Positions 10,089 to 21,386 of a stretch of 64,000 bases of DNA are shown here, piece after piece; the first letter of the stretch is position 1, and every line of letters starts with the position of its first letter. The stretch covers positions 1,322,001 to 1,386,000 of the forward strand of contig NZ_CP147250.1 of assembly GCF_017316305.2 (NCBI RefSeq), in the 5' to 3' direction. The DNA is from Enterococcus sp. DIV1094. GTDB lineage: Bacteria; Bacillota; Bacilli; Lactobacillales; Enterococcaceae. Under the pieces are notes generated by a model. The model was not told where the DNA came from and did no database searches. It saw nothing but the letters and a program-made list of their open reading frames with translations. The translations under genes and the position numbers were made by a program.

Positions 10089-10367
10089 ATGGGTCGTAGT
10101 TTAAAGAAAGGGCCTTTCGTTGATGAGCATTTAATGAGTAAAGTTGAAGCTCAAGCAGGGGCCGAAAAGAAAAAAGTAATCAAAACTTGGTCTCGTCGTT
10201 CGACAATTTTCCCAAGTTTTGTTGGATATACCATCGCAGTATATGATGGACGTAAACACGTACCAGTTTACATCCAAGAAGATATGGTAGGACACAAATT
10301 AGGTGAATTCGCACCAACTAGAACTTATCGTGGGCATGTTGCTGACGACAAGAAAACGAGACGCTAA
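10089..10367 (+). CDS. rpsS: 30S ribosomal protein S19 (uS19)
   Basis: 92 aa, 30S head protein forming bridge B1 with the 50S subunit. The N terminus [12 protein letters not shown] and the [16 protein letters not shown] block are diagnostic. GAGAGGAGG is the ribosome site. It lies 42 bp after rplB. Confidence 0.98.
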   Translation: MGRSLKKGPFVDEHLMSKVEAQAGAEKKKVIKTWSRRSTIFPSFVGYTIAVYDGRKHVPVYIQEDMVGHKLGEFAPTRTYRGHVADDKKTRR

Positions 10368-10389
10368 TTCGAGGGGAGGATAAAAGCAA

Positions 10390-10737
10390 ATGGCAGAACA
10401 AATCACATCAGCTAAAGCAACTGCAAAAACAGTTCGCACTTCACCTCGTAAAGCGCGTCTAGTAATTGACCTTATCAGAGGTAAAAGTGTTGCGGATGCA
10501 ATTTCAATCTTGAAATTCACACCAAACAAATCTGCTGGGATCATCGAGAAAGTATTGATGTCAGCAATTGCAAATGCAGAAAACAACTTTGACTTAGATG
10601 TTGAGAACTTGGTAGTATCTGAAGCATTTGTTAACGAAGGACCAACAATGAAACGTTTCCGTCCACGTGCAAAAGGTTCAGCTTCACCAATCAACAAACG
10701 TACAAGTCATATCACGGTAGTCGTATCAGAAAAATAA
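10390..10737 (+). CDS. rplV: 50S ribosomal protein L22 (uL22)
   Basis: 115 aa. The beta-hairpin that lines the exit tunnel (around residues 80-100, [20 protein letters not shown]) is intact and of normal length; insertions or deletions here give macrolide resistance in other cocci. Ribosome site GAGGGGAGG. Confidence 0.97.
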   Translation: MAEQITSAKATAKTVRTSPRKARLVIDLIRGKSVADAISILKFTPNKSAGIIEKVLMSAIANAENNFDLDVENLVVSEAFVNEGPTMKRFRPRAKGSASPINKRTSHITVVVSEK

Positions 10738-10750
10738 GGAGGGATAATCT

Positions 10751-11407
10751 GTGGGTCAAAAAGTACATCCAATTGGAATGCGTGTAGGCATCATCCGCGA
10801 CTGGGATGCAAAATGGTTTGCTGAAAAAGAGTATGCAGAGTTCTTACACGAAGATTTAAGAATCCGTAAATTTATTTCAACTAGACTTGCTGATGCTGCT
10901 GTATCAACAATTGAAATCGAACGCGCAACTGGCCGCGTAAACATTTCAATCCACACAGCTAAACCAGGTATGGTTATTGGTAAAGGCGGATCTGAAGTCG
11001 AAAACCTAAGAAAAGAATTAAACAAATTAACTGGTAAAAGAATCCATATCAACATCGTGGAAATCAAAAAACCAGATTTAGATGCTAAATTAGTAGGTGA
11101 AGGAATTGCACGTCAATTAGAAAACCGTGTTGCATTCCGTCGCGCTCAAAAACAAGCCATCCAACGTTCAATGCGTTCTGGCGCTAAAGGTATCAAAACT
11201 CAAGTATCTGGACGTCTAAACGGTGCGGATATCGCTCGTTCAGAAGGATACTCAGAAGGAACAGTTCCTCTTCACACTTTGCGTGCGGATATTGATTACG
11301 CATGGGAAGAAGCAGATACAACATACGGAAAACTAGGAGTTAAAGTGTGGATCTATCGTGGAGAAATTCTTCCAACTAAAAAAAACACTGAGAAAGGAGG
11401 GAAATAA
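10751..11407 (+). CDS. rpsC: 30S ribosomal protein S3 (uS3)
   Basis: 218 aa, GTG start behind AAGGAGGG. The N-terminal KH domain shows the GKGG loop ([13 protein letters not shown], about residues 77-89). It is part of the mRNA entry channel helicase with S4 and S5. It lies 13 bp after rplV, so the two are probably coupled. Confidence 0.98.
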   Translation: MGQKVHPIGMRVGIIRDWDAKWFAEKEYAEFLHEDLRIRKFISTRLADAAVSTIEIERATGRVNISIHTAKPGMVIGKGGSEVENLRKELNKLTGKRIHINIVEIKKPDLDAKLVGEGIARQLENRVAFRRAQKQAIQRSMRSGAKGIKTQVSGRLNGADIARSEGYSEGTVPLHTLRADIDYAWEEADTTYGKLGVKVWIYRGEILPTKKNTEKGGK

Positions 11408-11409
11408 AC

Positions 11410-11844
11410 ATGTTAGTACCTAAACGTGTAAAACACCGTCGTGAATTCCGCGGAAAAATGCGTGGTGAAGCAAAAGGCGGAAAAGAAGTAGCATTCGGTG
11501 AATACGGCTTACAAGCTGTTGAATCACACTGGATCACAAACCGTCAGATCGAAGCTTCTCGTATTGCTATGACTCGTTACATGAAACGTGGCGGGAAAGT
11601 ATGGATCAAAATTTTCCCTCATAAATCATATACATCTAAAGCGATCGGCGTTCGTATGGGTAAAGGTAAAGGGGCTCCTGAAGGATGGGTTGCACCAGTA
11701 AAACGTGGTAAAATCATGTTTGAAATCGCAGGCGTATCTGAAGAAGTAGCTCGTGAAGCATTACGTTTAGCTTCTCACAAATTACCAATGAAAACTAAGA
11801 TCGTAAAACGTGAGGAAATGGGTGGTGAATCGAATGAAGGTTAA
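11410..11844 (+). CDS. rplP: 50S ribosomal protein L16 (uL16)
   Basis: 144 aa, beginning [15 protein letters not shown]. It organises the A-site side of the peptidyl transferase centre; the [15 protein letters not shown] loop is intact (evernimicin-resistance positions lie near here). It starts 2 bp after rpsC and overlaps rpmC by 11 bp. Confidence 0.98.
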   Translation: MLVPKRVKHRREFRGKMRGEAKGGKEVAFGEYGLQAVESHWITNRQIEASRIAMTRYMKRGGKVWIKIFPHKSYTSKAIGVRMGKGKGAPEGWVAPVKRGKIMFEIAGVSEEVAREALRLASHKLPMKTKIVKREEMGGESNEG

Positions 11845-12022
11845 AGAAATCAGAGAATTAACCACTGCCGAAATGCTTGATCAAGAAAAACAATTAAAAG
11901 AAGAATTGTTTAATCTTAGATTCCAATTAGCAACAGGTCAATTAGAAAACACTGCACGTATTAAAGAAGTACGTAAATCGATTGCACGCATCAAAACAGT
12001 TTTGCGTGAACAAGCTAAGTAA
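11834..12022 (+). CDS. rpmC: 50S ribosomal protein L29 (uL29)
   Basis: 62 aa two-helix protein near the tunnel exit. The start ATG 11834 (MKVKEIREL) is inside the rplP end; the upstream in-frame ATG at 11810 would add eight residues foreign to the family. The ribosome site GAGGAAATGGGTGG lies within rplP, so translation is coupled. Confidence 0.96.
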   Translation: MKVKEIRELTTAEMLDQEKQLKEELFNLRFQLATGQLENTARIKEVRKSIARIKTVLREQAK

Positions 12023-12046
12023 TTATGGAAGGAGGCCATTAAGCGT

Positions 12047-12313
12047 ATGACTGAAGAAAGAAATCAACGCAAAGTTTATCAAGGTCGCGTGGTATCAGAC
12101 AAAATGGATAAAACAATTACCGTTGCTGTCGAAACAAAGAAAAACCACCCTATTTACGGTAAACGCATGAACTACTCTAAGAAGTACAAAGTACATGATG
12201 AAAACAACACAGCAAAAGTTGGCGACATCGTGAGAATTATGGAAACTCGTCCATTATCAGCTACAAAACGTTTCCGTTTGTTGGAAATAGTCGAAGAAGC
12301 AGTTATTATCTAA
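12047..12313 (+). CDS. rpsQ: 30S ribosomal protein S17 (uS17)
   Basis: 88 aa OB-fold protein of the 30S body. Conserved [17 protein letters not shown] and the [14 protein letters not shown] block are present. GGAAGGAGG precedes the ATG. It ends the classical S10 operon in organisms where the spc operon starts separately; no terminator or strong promoter is visible before rplN here. Confidence 0.97.
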   Translation: MTEERNQRKVYQGRVVSDKMDKTITVAVETKKNHPIYGKRMNYSKKYKVHDENNTAKVGDIVRIMETRPLSATKRFRLLEIVEEAVII

Positions 12314-12316
12314 TAA

Positions 12317-12739
<423 letters not shown>

Positions 12740-12774
12740 TCTTGAGACACTTAACAAAGGAGGTGCGAAACAGT

Positions 12775-13083
12775 ATGTTTGTTAAAAAAGGCGATAAAGT
12801 TAAAGTGATCACCGGTAAAGACAAAAACAAAGAAGGCGTTGTATTAGCAGCGTTTCCTAAACAGGATAAAGTGGTTGTCGAAGGTGTGAACATGATCAAA
12901 AAACACCAAAAACCTTCTCAAGCTGCTCCTCAAGGCGGGATTGTTGAGATGGAAGCGCCACTTCACGTTTCTAACGTGATGGTCATCGACTCTACTGGTG
13001 TAGCTGGCCGTGTTGGCTACAAAGAAGTAGACGGAAAAAAAGTCCGTGTTTCTAAAAAAACCGGTGAAGTTTTAGATAAATAA
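12775..13083 (+). CDS. rplX: 50S ribosomal protein L24 (uL24)
   Basis: 102 aa with a KOW motif ([17 protein letters not shown], about 4-20). Start ATG 12775 follows AAAGGAGG; the upstream ATG at 12742 would add 11 residues absent from homologues. An assembly initiator of the 50S subunit. Confidence 0.96.
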   Translation: MFVKKGDKVKVITGKDKNKEGVVLAAFPKQDKVVVEGVNMIKKHQKPSQAAPQGGIVEMEAPLHVSNVMVIDSTGVAGRVGYKEVDGKKVRVSKKTGEVLDK

Positions 13084-13111
13084 AAAGTTTAAGGAAGGAG
13101 GGTCTTACTGA

Positions 13112-13651
13112 ATGAACCGCCTAAAAGAAAAATATCTTAAAGAAGTAACTCCATCATTGATGGAAAAATTTAACTATAGCTCTGTTATGCAAACACCTAA
13201 AGTTGAAAAAATCGTCATCAACATGGGTGTTGGTGATGCGGTATCAAACGCTAAAAACTTAGACAAAGCAGTTGAAGAACTAACTTTGATCACTGGACAA
13301 AAACCAATGATTACAAAAGCTAAAAAATCAATCGCTGGATTCCGTTTACGTGAAGGAATGCCAATTGGTGCAAAAGTTACCTTGCGCGGAGAAAGAATGT
13401 ACGAATTTTTAGATAAATTAGTATCAGTTTCTCTACCACGTGTACGTGACTTCCATGGTGTAAGTAAAAAAGCCTTTGATGGTCGTGGAAACTACACTTT
13501 AGGTATTAAAGAACAATTGATCTTCCCAGAAGTAGATTATGATTTAGTAGATAAAGTACGTGGTATGGACATCGTTATTGTAACAACAGCGAACACAGAT
13601 GAAGAATCTCGTGAGTTGTTGACACAATTAGGCATGCCATTCCAAAAATAA
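13112..13651 (+). CDS. rplE: 50S ribosomal protein L5 (uL5)
   Basis: 179 aa 5S rRNA-binding protein of the central protuberance. Conserved VINMGVGDA near residues 35-43 and the [19 protein letters not shown] block are present. GGAAGGAGGG precedes the ATG. Confidence 0.98.
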   Translation: MNRLKEKYLKEVTPSLMEKFNYSSVMQTPKVEKIVINMGVGDAVSNAKNLDKAVEELTLITGQKPMITKAKKSIAGFRLREGMPIGAKVTLRGERMYEFLDKLVSVSLPRVRDFHGVSKKAFDGRGNYTLGIKEQLIFPEVDYDLVDKVRGMDIVIVTTANTDEESRELLTQLGMPFQK

Positions 13652-13669
13652 TTAAAGGAGGCGAACTAC

Positions 13670-13855
13670 GTGGCTAAAAAATCAATGATTGCTAAAAACA
13701 AACGTCCTGCAAAACATTCAACACAAGCTTATACTCGTTGCGAACGTTGCGGACGTCCACATTCAGTTTATCGTAAGTTCCATCTTTGCCGTATTTGCTT
13801 CCGCGAACTTGCCTATAAAGGTCAAATTCCCGGCGTGAAGAAAGCTAGCTGGTAA
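13670..13855 (+). CDS. rpsZ: 30S ribosomal protein S14, zinc-binding type Z
   Basis: 61 aa, GTG start behind AAAGGAGG. It has two CxxC pairs (C24/C27, C40/C43) forming a zinc ribbon, so this is the short zinc-dependent paralogue. Many low-GC bacteria also carry a zinc-independent S14 elsewhere, induced on zinc starvation; none is in this window. Confidence 0.97.
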   Translation: MAKKSMIAKNKRPAKHSTQAYTRCERCGRPHSVYRKFHLCRICFRELAYKGQIPGVKKASW

Positions 13856-13891
13856 AAAAGTAAATTCGCATAAGAAGGAGGTAAAAGTTCA

Positions 13892-14290
13892 ATGGTCATG
13901 ACAGATCCAATTGCAGATTTTCTAACTCGTATCCGTAATGCAAACATGGTTAAACATGAGGCTTTAGAAGTTCCTGCATCAAAAATTAAACGTGACATCG
14001 CTGAAATCTTGAAACGTGAAGGTTTCGTTCGTGATGTTGAATATATCGAAGATGACAAGCAAGGCGTGATCCGTGTTTTCCTTAAATTCGGTAAAAGCGG
14101 CGAACGTGTTATTACAAACTTAAAACGTATTTCTAAACCAGGTTTACGTGTTTATGTTAAAGCTGGCGAAGTGCCAAAAGTTTTAAATGGCTTAGGTATC
14201 GCTATTATTTCGACTTCTGAAGGTGTTGTCACTGATAAAGAAGCTCGTGAGAAAAACATCGGCGGCGAAGTTATCGCTTACGTATGGTAA
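13892..14290 (+). CDS. rpsH: 30S ribosomal protein S8 (uS8)
   Basis: 132 aa with [16 protein letters not shown] at the N terminus and the family C-terminal block (GGEVIAYVW). AGAAGGAGG lies upstream. In E. coli S8 is the translational repressor of the spc operon. Either of two close ATGs could serve; the first gives the common Firmicute length. Confidence 0.97.
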   Translation: MVMTDPIADFLTRIRNANMVKHEALEVPASKIKRDIAEILKREGFVRDVEYIEDDKQGVIRVFLKFGKSGERVITNLKRISKPGLRVYVKAGEVPKVLNGLGIAIISTSEGVVTDKEAREKNIGGEVIAYVW

Positions 14291-14321
14291 TCAAGTAGAA
14301 TCTACAAGGAGGTGTCTTTAA

Positions 14322-14858
14322 GTGAGCCGTATTGGAAATAAGATCGTTGTGATCCCTGAAGGAGTAACAATCACTCAAGATGGAAACAACATTACAGTTA
14401 AAGGACCAAAAGGGGAATTGACTCGTGAGTTTTCTGCTGATATCAAAATGAATATCGAAGGAAACGAAGTGACATTCACTCGTCCAAACGACAGTAAAGA
14501 AATGAAAACTATCCATGGAACTACTCGTGCTAACTTCAACAACATGGTTGTAGGTGTTAGTGAAGGATTCCAAAAAGGATTAGAATTAATCGGGGTTGGG
14601 TACCGTGCGCAAATGCAAGGAACAAAACTTGTATTGAACGTTGGTTACTCACATCCAGTAGAAATCACACCACCAGCTGGCATTACTGTTGAAGTGCCAT
14701 CTAACACACAAGTAATTGTGAAGGGTGCGAACAAAGAAGAAGTTGGCGAATTAGCTGCGAACATCCGTGGTACTCGTCCTCCAGAACCTTATAAAGGTAA
14801 AGGTATTCGTTATGTTGGCGAATTCGTACGCCGTAAAGAAGGTAAAACTGGTAAATAA
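14322..14858 (+). CDS. rplF: 50S ribosomal protein L6 (uL6)
   Basis: 178 aa, GTG start after ACAAGGAGG. Two repeated RNA-binding domains; the C-terminal [16 protein letters not shown] block is diagnostic. Located at the factor-binding region near the sarcin-ricin loop. It is followed by an unusually long gap before rplR. Confidence 0.97.
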   Translation: MSRIGNKIVVIPEGVTITQDGNNITVKGPKGELTREFSADIKMNIEGNEVTFTRPNDSKEMKTIHGTTRANFNNMVVGVSEGFQKGLELIGVGYRAQMQGTKLVLNVGYSHPVEITPPAGITVEVPSNTQVIVKGANKEEVGELAANIRGTRPPEPYKGKGIRYVGEFVRRKEGKTGK

Positions 14859-14860
14859 TC

Positions 14861-14968
14861 GTTTCGAAAAATTGCATAGAAGCCAGCAGCAGGAAAAAAG
14901 GATTTTGCTGAAGTATTTCTTCATTAAGAGAGAGTTTACTTGTGCCGCAGCTTCTATTTTTTCAAAAC
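14861..14968. repeat. Imperfect inverted repeat in the rplF-rplR gap
   Basis: A 23-nt left arm (14861-14883) and 19-nt right arm (14950-14968) are reverse complements apart from a 4-nt insertion (TTGC) and one G-U pair. The core is ATAGAAGC/GCTTCTAT, followed on the plus strand by a T6 run (14957-14962). About 66 nt lie inside. It could form a weak attenuator inside the spc operon, or be the remains of a small mobile inverted-repeat element. Confidence 0.5.
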
Positions 14969-14974
14969 TGATTA

Positions 14975-14997
14975 TTTCTACTGCATGACAGTAGAAA
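14975..14997. repeat. 9-bp perfect hairpin before rplR
   Basis: TTTCTACTG, loop CATGA, CAGTAGAAA. It lies 14 nt before the rplR ribosome site. A-rich downstream rather than T-rich, so it is not a plus-strand terminator. It may be a processing or stability stem. Confidence 0.5.
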
Positions 14998-15022
14998 AAA
15001 TAAAAATAAAGAGGTGACAATT

Positions 15023-15379
15023 GTGATTACAAAACCAGATAAAAACAAAACACGTCAAAAGAGACACCGTCGTGTACGTAATACTATCTCTGGTACTGCT
15101 GAGCGCCCACGCTTGAACGTTTTTCGTTCTAACAAAAACATCTACGCGCAACTTATTGATGACGTAGCGGGTGTAACGCTAGCAAGTGCCTCTACCTTGG
15201 ATAAAGAAATTTCAGGTGGAACAAAAACAGAAGCAGCACAAGCTGTCGGTAAATTAGTTGCTGAACGCGCAACTGAAAAAGGCATTAAAGTCGTAGTCTT
15301 TGACCGTGGTGGATACCTTTACCATGGCCGTGTGCAAGCTTTAGCTGAAGCTGCTCGCGAAAATGGACTAGAATTTTAG
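15023..15379 (+). CDS. rplR: 50S ribosomal protein L18 (uL18)
   Basis: 118 aa 5S rRNA-binding protein. Start GTG 15023 is 6 nt from GAGGTG (15011-15016) and gives the family N terminus MITKPDKN; the ATG at 15014 overlaps the ribosome site and cannot use it. The [19 protein letters not shown] block is diagnostic. The 164-bp gap upstream is unusual for this operon. Confidence 0.96.
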   Translation: MITKPDKNKTRQKRHRRVRNTISGTAERPRLNVFRSNKNIYAQLIDDVAGVTLASASTLDKEISGGTKTEAAQAVGKLVAERATEKGIKVVVFDRGGYLYHGRVQALAEAARENGLEF

Positions 15380-15399
15380 AAGAAGGAGGAATACCATTC

Positions 15400-15900
15400 A
15401 TGGTTTATATCGATCCAAAACATTTGGAATTAGAAGACCGCGTTGTTGCAATTAACCGTGTAACAAAAGTTGTTAAAGGTGGACGTCGTCTACGTTTTGC
15501 TGCTTTAGTTGTTGTCGGTGACAAAAACGGACACGTAGGATTTGGTACTGGTAAAGCACAAGAAGTACCTGAAGCAATCCGTAAAGCAATTGAAGATGCG
15601 AAGAAAAACTTAGTTGAAGTACCTATGGTTGGTTCAACAATCCCACACGAAGTAATCGGTGCTTTTAGTGGTGGTAGAATCCTAATGAAACCTGCTGTTG
15701 AAGGTTCTGGGGTTGCTGCTGGTGGACCAGTTCGTGCCGTATTAGAATTAGCAGGGGTAGCAGATATCACTTCTAAATCTTTAGGCTCAAACACACCAAT
15801 CAACGTTGTTCGCGCAACTGTTGAAGGTTTGAAACAATTAAAACGTGCTGAAGAAGTTGCAGAACTTCGCGGCAAATCAGTGGAAGAATTAATCGGATAA
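15400..15900 (+). CDS. rpsE: 30S ribosomal protein S5 (uS5)
   Basis: 166 aa with an N-terminal double-stranded-RNA-binding-like domain ([19 protein letters not shown]) and a C-terminal domain with [14 protein letters not shown]. The loop whose mutation gives spectinomycin resistance (KVVKGG region) is wild type. AGAAGGAGG precedes the ATG. Confidence 0.98.
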   Translation: MVYIDPKHLELEDRVVAINRVTKVVKGGRRLRFAALVVVGDKNGHVGFGTGKAQEVPEAIRKAIEDAKKNLVEVPMVGSTIPHEVIGAFSGGRILMKPAVEGSGVAAGGPVRAVLELAGVADITSKSLGSNTPINVVRATVEGLKQLKRAEEVAELRGKSVEELIG

Positions 15901-15914
15901 GGAGGACAAACATA

Positions 15915-16094
15915 ATGGCTGAATTAAAAGTAACTTTAAAACGCAGTATTATCGGACGTCCTCAAAACCAACGCGCAACTGTTAAAGCGCTAGGTCTTAC
16001 AAAGATTAACAGCTCAGTGGTTAAGCCTTCTAACGAAGCAATCAAAGGCATGATCAACACTGTTTCTCACTTAGTGGACGTTGAAGAAGTTTAA
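15915..16094 (+). CDS. rpmD: 50S ribosomal protein L30 (uL30)
   Basis: 59 aa, [19 protein letters not shown] at the N terminus and [10 protein letters not shown] at the C terminus. GGAGGACAAACATA separates it from rpsE by 14 bp. It is short and easily missed. The position between rpsE and rplO is the standard spc order. Confidence 0.96.
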   Translation: MAELKVTLKRSIIGRPQNQRATVKALGLTKINSSVVKPSNEAIKGMINTVSHLVDVEEV

Positions 16095-16142
16095 TTAAAC
16101 AATTAAAATAAGAATTAGGACAATTAAGGAGGTGCCAAACCT

Positions 16143-16583
16143 ATGAAACTTCATGAATTAAAACCCGCTGAAGGTTCACGCCAAGTACGTAACCGTGTTG
16201 GTCGTGGTACTTCTTCAGGTAACGGAAAAACTGCCGGACGTGGTCAAAAAGGACAAAAAGCTCGTTCAGGCGGTGGTGTACGTCTAGGATTCGAAGGGGG
16301 ACAAACACCATTGTTCCGTCGTTTACCAAAACGTGGATTTACAAATGTTAACCGTAAGGACTACGCAGTCGTTAATTTAGATGTCTTGAACCGCTTTGAA
16401 GACGGAGCTGAAGTAACACCTGTTGCTTTAGTAGAAGCTGGAATCGTGAAAAACGAAAAAGCTGGGATCAAAGTATTAGCTAACGGAGAATTGAACAAAA
16501 AGTTAACTGTGAAAGCAGCTAAATTCTCAAAAGCAGCACAAGAAGCAATCGAAGCGGCTGGTGGCTCTGTTGAGGTGATCTAA
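16143..16583 (+). CDS. rplO: 50S ribosomal protein L15 (uL15)
   Basis: 146 aa with the glycine/arginine-rich N-terminal extension ([20 protein letters not shown], about 19-38) that threads into 23S rRNA, and a globular C-terminal domain. GGAGGTG precedes the ATG. The stop overlaps the secY start (TAATG). Confidence 0.98.
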   Translation: MKLHELKPAEGSRQVRNRVGRGTSSGNGKTAGRGQKGQKARSGGGVRLGFEGGQTPLFRRLPKRGFTNVNRKDYAVVNLDVLNRFEDGAEVTPVALVEAGIVKNEKAGIKVLANGELNKKLTVKAAKFSKAAQEAIEAAGGSVEVI

Positions 16584-17878
16584 TGCTTAAACTATTAAAG
16601 GACGCTTTTAAGGTCAAAGATATTAGATCGAAAATCCTTTTCACTGTATTTGTTCTCTTTGTCTTTCGTCTAGGGGCACATATTACTGTTCCTGGCGTAA
16701 ACGCGAGCTCATTACAAAACCTTTCTAGCTTACCATTTTTCAACATGTTGAACTTGGTCAGTGGTAGTGCGATGCAAAACTTCTCGATCTTTTCGATGGG
16801 GGTTTCGCCATACATTACTGCATCGATCGTGATCCAGTTATTACAAATGGATATCGTTCCACGTTTTGTTGAATGGTCAAAACAAGGTGAAGTTGGACGT
16901 AAAAAATTGAACCAAGCAACACGATATTTGACATTAGTATTGGCATTTATCCAATCTGTCGGTATCACTGCTGGATTCAACCAATACGCTCAATTAGGTT
17001 TTGTCAATAATCCAAACATCTCTACTTACGTGACGATCGGTTTGATCTTAACGGCAGGAACGATGTTTGTGACTTGGTTGGGTGAACAAATCACTGAAAA
17101 AGGTATCGGTAATGGTGTGTCAATGATCATCTTTGCAGGGATCATTTCAAGATTACCGGAAAGTGTGCGAGAAATTTACGAAGATTACTTCGTAAACATC
17201 GACTCTTCCAATCTTTGGAGATCTGCGATTTTCGTTGCCATCTTACTTGTTGCGGTTCTAGCAATCGTGACATTCGTAACATTTTTCCAACAAGCTGAAC
17301 GTAAGATTCCGATTCAGTACACAAAACGTGTAGCAGGTGCGCCAACAAGTAGTTATCTACCGTTGAAAGTGAACGCTGCTGGGGTAATTCCGGTTATCTT
17401 TGCAAGTTCATTTATTGCAACACCTAATGCTGTATTACAAGCGTTGAGTGGCCGATTTGGATCTGAAAACTGGTATAAAATAATGATGGAGATCTTTAAC
17501 TATAATACGGTGCCTGGCGCAACGATTTATACGGTATTGATCGTCGCATTTACGTTCTTCTATGCCTTTGTCCAAGTTAACCCTGAGAAATTAGCGGAGA
17601 ACTTACAAAAGCAAGGAAGCTATATACCAAGTGTACGCCCTGGTAAGGGAACTGAAGAGTATGTCTCAAGCTTATTGATGCGATTAAGTACAGTCGGAGC
17701 ACTATTCCTTGGTTTAGTGGCATTATTACCAATCATTGCACAAATGGTTTGGGATCTGCCACAATCAATCGGATTAGGTGGTACAAGTCTGTTGATCGTG
17801 ATCGGTGTGGCTTTAGAAACTGCGAAACAGTTAGAAGGCTTAATGCTGAAACGTAAATATGTTGGCTTTATTGAGTAA
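16583..17878 (+). CDS. secY: Protein translocase subunit SecY
   Basis: 431 aa polytopic channel subunit of SecYEG, with ten hydrophobic segments. The plug and TM2b region and the cytoplasmic C4-C5 loops (AERKIPIQYTKR and the RPGKGTEEY segment) that contact SecA and the ribosome are present. Its ATG shares a base with the rplO stop, a classic coupled pair. A 9-bp hairpin separates it from adk. Confidence 0.98.
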   Translation: MLKLLKDAFKVKDIRSKILFTVFVLFVFRLGAHITVPGVNASSLQNLSSLPFFNMLNLVSGSAMQNFSIFSMGVSPYITASIVIQLLQMDIVPRFVEWSKQGEVGRKKLNQATRYLTLVLAFIQSVGITAGFNQYAQLGFVNNPNISTYVTIGLILTAGTMFVTWLGEQITEKGIGNGVSMIIFAGIISRLPESVREIYEDYFVNIDSSNLWRSAIFVAILLVAVLAIVTFVTFFQQAERKIPIQYTKRVAGAPTSSYLPLKVNAAGVIPVIFASSFIATPNAVLQALSGRFGSENWYKIMMEIFNYNTVPGATIYTVLIVAFTFFYAFVQVNPEKLAENLQKQGSYIPSVRPGKGTEEYVSSLLMRLSTVGALFLGLVALLPIIAQMVWDLPQSIGLGGTSLLIVIGVALETAKQLEGLMLKRKYVGFIE

Positions 17879-18586
<708 letters not shown>

Positions 18587-18625
18587 CACGATTGCCCGTA
18601 GCCGACTTGCATTAAGCAGTTACTC

Positions 18626-18654
18626 TTGTCAAGTTCAATAAATTATGATAGAAT
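18626..18654 (+). promoter_or_regulatory. Promoter of the infA-rpmJ-rpsM-rpsK-rpoA-rplQ segment
   Basis: TTGTCA (18626-18631), 17 bp, TAGAAT (18649-18654) with an extended TG at 18646-18647. It gives the alpha-operon part its own transcription besides read-through from secY-adk. Confidence 0.75.
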
Positions 18655-18669
18655 ATGTCAGTCCGACTT

Positions 18670-18730
18670 CTAGAGAATCCTCTAGATGATCCATTTTGAG
18701 AATTTTGAGGTGGGAACTGCAGTTTCCGCC
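18670..18730 (+). promoter_or_regulatory. Structured infA leader
   Basis: Two stems: CTAGAG/CTCTAG around AATC at about 18670-18685, and a G-U-tolerant palindrome centred on CTGCAG (18709-18730). Neither is followed by a T-run. The function is unknown. Confidence 0.4.
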
Positions 18731-18776
18731 ATTTTATCGTGTGAAAATGCGAAACAAGTACAAGGAGGTACTGTGC

Positions 18777-18995
18777 GTGGCAAAAGAAGATATGATTGAA
18801 GTCGAAGGTACAGTCGTCGAAACTTTGCCGAATGCAATGTTTAAAGTTGAACTAGAAAACGGACACCAAGTTCTTGCTACTGTTTCAGGTAAAATTCGTA
18901 TGCACTACATTCGTATTCTACCTGGTGACAAAGTGACGGTTGAATTGTCTCCGTATGATTTAAACCGTGGCCGTATTACTTATCGCTTTAAATAA
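18777..18995 (+). CDS. infA: Translation initiation factor IF-1
   Basis: 72 aa single OB-fold, the standard length, from GTG 18777 behind AAGGAGG. Contains [18 protein letters not shown] and [13 protein letters not shown]. It blocks the A site during initiation. The longer in-frame reading from 18696 would translate the leader and is rejected. Confidence 0.97.
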   Translation: MAKEDMIEVEGTVVETLPNAMFKVELENGHQVLATVSGKIRMHYIRILPGDKVTVELSPYDLNRGRITYRFK

Positions 18996-19027
18996 TTGTA
19001 CTCCGTAAAACTACAGGAGGTATTATC

Positions 19028-19144
19028 ATGAAAGTAAGACCATCAGTAAAACCAATGTGTGAACATTGTAAAGTAATTCGTCGTAAAGGACGCGTTATGG
19101 TGATTTGCCCAGCAAATCCAAAACATAAACAACGTCAAGGATAA
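19028..19144 (+). CDS. rpmJ: 50S ribosomal protein L36 (bL36), zinc form
   Basis: 38 aa, one residue longer than the common 37 because of an extra residue in the ICPANPKH turn. Zinc ligands C11, C14, C27 and H33 are present. CAGGAGG lies 7 nt before the ATG. It is short but unmistakable and sits between infA and rpsM as usual. Confidence 0.96.
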   Translation: MKVRPSVKPMCEHCKVIRRKGRVMVICPANPKHKQRQG

Positions 19145-19161
19145 TTGGAGGTGCACTAAAT

Positions 19162-19527
19162 ATGGCTCGTATTGCAGGAGTAGATATTCCTCGTGATAAA
19201 CGTGTAGTAGTTTCACTTACTTATATCTATGGTATTGGTAACACTACTGCGAAACAAATCTTAGCTGATGCTGGCGTATCTGAAGATGTTCGTGTTCGTG
19301 AATTAACGAATGAACAAACAGATGCTATCCGTGCAGAAGTAGATAAATTAAAAGTTGAAGGGGATCTTCGTCGTGAAGTGAACTTAAACATCAAACGCTT
19401 GATGGAAATCGGTTCTTACCGTGGAATCCGTCACCGTCGTGGATTGCCTGTTCGTGGACAAAACACGAAAAACAATGCACGTACTCGTAAAGGCCCAGCT
19501 CGCGCTATCGCTGGCAAGAAAAAATAA
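19162..19527 (+). CDS. rpsM: 30S ribosomal protein S13 (uS13)
   Basis: 121 aa, [16 protein letters not shown] start and the basic tail with [15 protein letters not shown] that reaches the P-site tRNA. TTGGAGG lies upstream. Forms bridges B1a/b with the 50S subunit. Confidence 0.98.
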   Translation: MARIAGVDIPRDKRVVVSLTYIYGIGNTTAKQILADAGVSEDVRVRELTNEQTDAIRAEVDKLKVEGDLRREVNLNIKRLMEIGSYRGIRHRRGLPVRGQNTKNNARTRKGPARAIAGKKK

Positions 19528-19554
19528 TTCTTAAGTGAAGGAGGTTAAATCTTC

Positions 19555-19944
19555 ATGGTAGCAAAAAAAGTGAATCGTAAACGCCGTGTGAAAAAGAATA
19601 TAGAAGCTGGGATTGCACATATCCACTCTACATTCAACAACACAATCATCATGATCACTGATACTCACGGAAATGCTTTAGCGTGGTCATCAGCTGGTTC
19701 ATTAGGTTTCAAAGGAAGCAAAAAATCAACTCCTTTTGCGGCTCAAATGGCAGCAGAAACAGCTACAAAAGCAGCAATGGAACACGGATTAAAAACTGTT
19801 GAAGTAACAGTTAAAGGACCTGGTTCTGGACGTGAAGCAGCAATTCGTTCATTACAAGCGACAGGTTTAGAAGTGACTGCAATTCGTGACGTGACTCCAG
19901 TTCCTCATAATGGTGCCCGCCCTCCAAAACGCCGTCGTGTTTAA
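19555..19944 (+). CDS. rpsK: 30S ribosomal protein S11 (uS11)
   Basis: 129 aa with [13 protein letters not shown] and the C-terminal [12 protein letters not shown] tail that lies near the anti-Shine-Dalgarno helix. GAAGGAGG precedes the ATG. Order rpsM-rpsK-rpoA lacks rpsD, as usual in Firmicutes. Confidence 0.98.
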   Translation: MVAKKVNRKRRVKKNIEAGIAHIHSTFNNTIIMITDTHGNALAWSSAGSLGFKGSKKSTPFAAQMAAETATKAAMEHGLKTVEVTVKGPGSGREAAIRSLQATGLEVTAIRDVTPVPHNGARPPKRRRV

Positions 19945-20023
19945 TGAGTGCCTCTCATTTTGAGTTCTATTAGTAACGTCATTGAACAAGACACTTTTCG
20001 TTTTGAAAGGGGTAAAGATAAGA

Positions 20024-20962
20024 ATGATTGAGTTCGAAAAACCAAGAATCGCAAAAATTGATGAAGAAAAAGATTATGGCAAGTTCATCGTTGAACCTCT
20101 TGAAAGAGGGTATGGGACTACTTTAGGGAATTCCCTACGTCGTATTTTATTATCTTCTTTGCCAGGTGCTGCCATCACTAATATTCAAATCGATGGTGTG
20201 CTGCATGAATTCTCTACCATCAAAGGTGTTAGAGAAGACGTCACTCAAATCATCTTGAACATTAAAGGTTTAGCACTGAAAATGTATGGTCAAGAAGAAA
20301 AAACCCTTGAAATCGATATTACCGGACCTGCTACAGTAACTGCTGGCGATATTATCGTTGATAGTGAGGTAGAAATTCTTAACAAAGATATGTACATCTG
20401 TAGTGTATCTGAAGGTGCTACGTTCCATGCTCGCTTAACAGTGAAACCAGGACGTGGTTATGTTCAAGCAGATGAAAACAAAAAAGAAGATATGCCAATC
20501 GGTGTTCTTCCAGTCGATTCAATCTACACGCCTGTACGTCGTGTCAACTACCAAGTAGAAAACACACGTGTTGGACATCGTGAAGACTTTGATAAATTGA
20601 CGATGGAGATCTGGACAGATGGTTCAATCGAACCATTGGAAGCAATGAGTTTATCTGCAAAAATCATGACTGAACATTTAGACATCTTTGTCAACCTAAC
20701 TGATGAAGCGAAAAACGCTGAAATCATGGTCGAAAAAGAAGAAACACAAAAAGAAAAAATGTTAGAAATGACAATTGAAGAATTAGACTTATCTGTTCGC
20801 TCTTACAATTGCTTAAAACGTGCAGGAATCAATACTGTACAAGAACTTACGAATAAATCTGAGCCAGAAATGATCAAAGTCCGTAACTTAGGACGTAAAT
20901 CATTAGAAGAAGTTAAAGCAAAATTGCATGACTTAGGTTTAGGTTTACGTAAAGAAGATTAA
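20024..20962 (+). CDS. rpoA: RNA polymerase alpha subunit
   Basis: 312 aa. N-terminal dimerisation domain (about 1-230, with [20 protein letters not shown]) and a C-terminal helix-hairpin-helix domain (about 250-312, [23 protein letters not shown]) that contacts UP elements and activators. Start ATG 20024 follows GAAAGGGG; the longer frame from 19982 adds 14 residues foreign to the family. Confidence 0.98.
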   Translation: MIEFEKPRIAKIDEEKDYGKFIVEPLERGYGTTLGNSLRRILLSSLPGAAITNIQIDGVLHEFSTIKGVREDVTQIILNIKGLALKMYGQEEKTLEIDITGPATVTAGDIIVDSEVEILNKDMYICSVSEGATFHARLTVKPGRGYVQADENKKEDMPIGVLPVDSIYTPVRRVNYQVENTRVGHREDFDKLTMEIWTDGSIEPLEAMSLSAKIMTEHLDIFVNLTDEAKNAEIMVEKEETQKEKMLEMTIEELDLSVRSYNCLKRAGINTVQELTNKSEPEMIKVRNLGRKSLEEVKAKLHDLGLGLRKED

Positions 20963-20988
20963 ACCTTTTACGAAGGAGGGAAACCAAC

Positions 20989-21369
20989 GTGAGTTATCGT
21001 AAACTAGGACGCACATCTAGCCAACGTAAAGCGATGTTGCGTGATTTAACAACTGACTTATTAATTAATGAACGTATTGTGACTACAGAAGCTCGTGCGA
21101 AAGAAGTTCGCTCAACTGCTGAAAAAATGATCACTTTAGGCAAACGTGGGGACTTACATGCACGTCGTCAAGCTGCGGCTTTCGTACGTAATGAAGTTGC
21201 TAGCGTGCGTGAAGAAAATGAGGAAATCGTTATCGAATCAGCTTTACAAAAGTTGTTCAACGATATTGCACCTCGTTATGCTGAACGTCAAGGTGGCTAC
21301 ACTCGTATCTTGAAGACAGAACCAAGACGCGGAGACGGTGCACCAATGGTTGTCTTAGAACTTGTCTAA
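20989..21369 (+). CDS. rplQ: 50S ribosomal protein L17 (bL17)
   Basis: 126 aa, GTG start after [27 protein letters not shown] is diagnostic; the middle shows the usual low-GC-type extension. Last gene of the alpha operon and followed by strong RNA structure. Confidence 0.97.
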   Translation: MSYRKLGRTSSQRKAMLRDLTTDLLINERIVTTEARAKEVRSTAEKMITLGKRGDLHARRQAAAFVRNEVASVREENEEIVIESALQKLFNDIAPRYAERQGGYTRILKTEPRRGDGAPMVVLELV

Positions 21370-21386
21370 AATCACACTAATAACAT

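Noticed and set aside
14767..14988. Plus-strand ORF across the rplF-rplR gap
   Set aside because: It starts inside rplF in another frame and covers the inverted repeat; no ribosome site.
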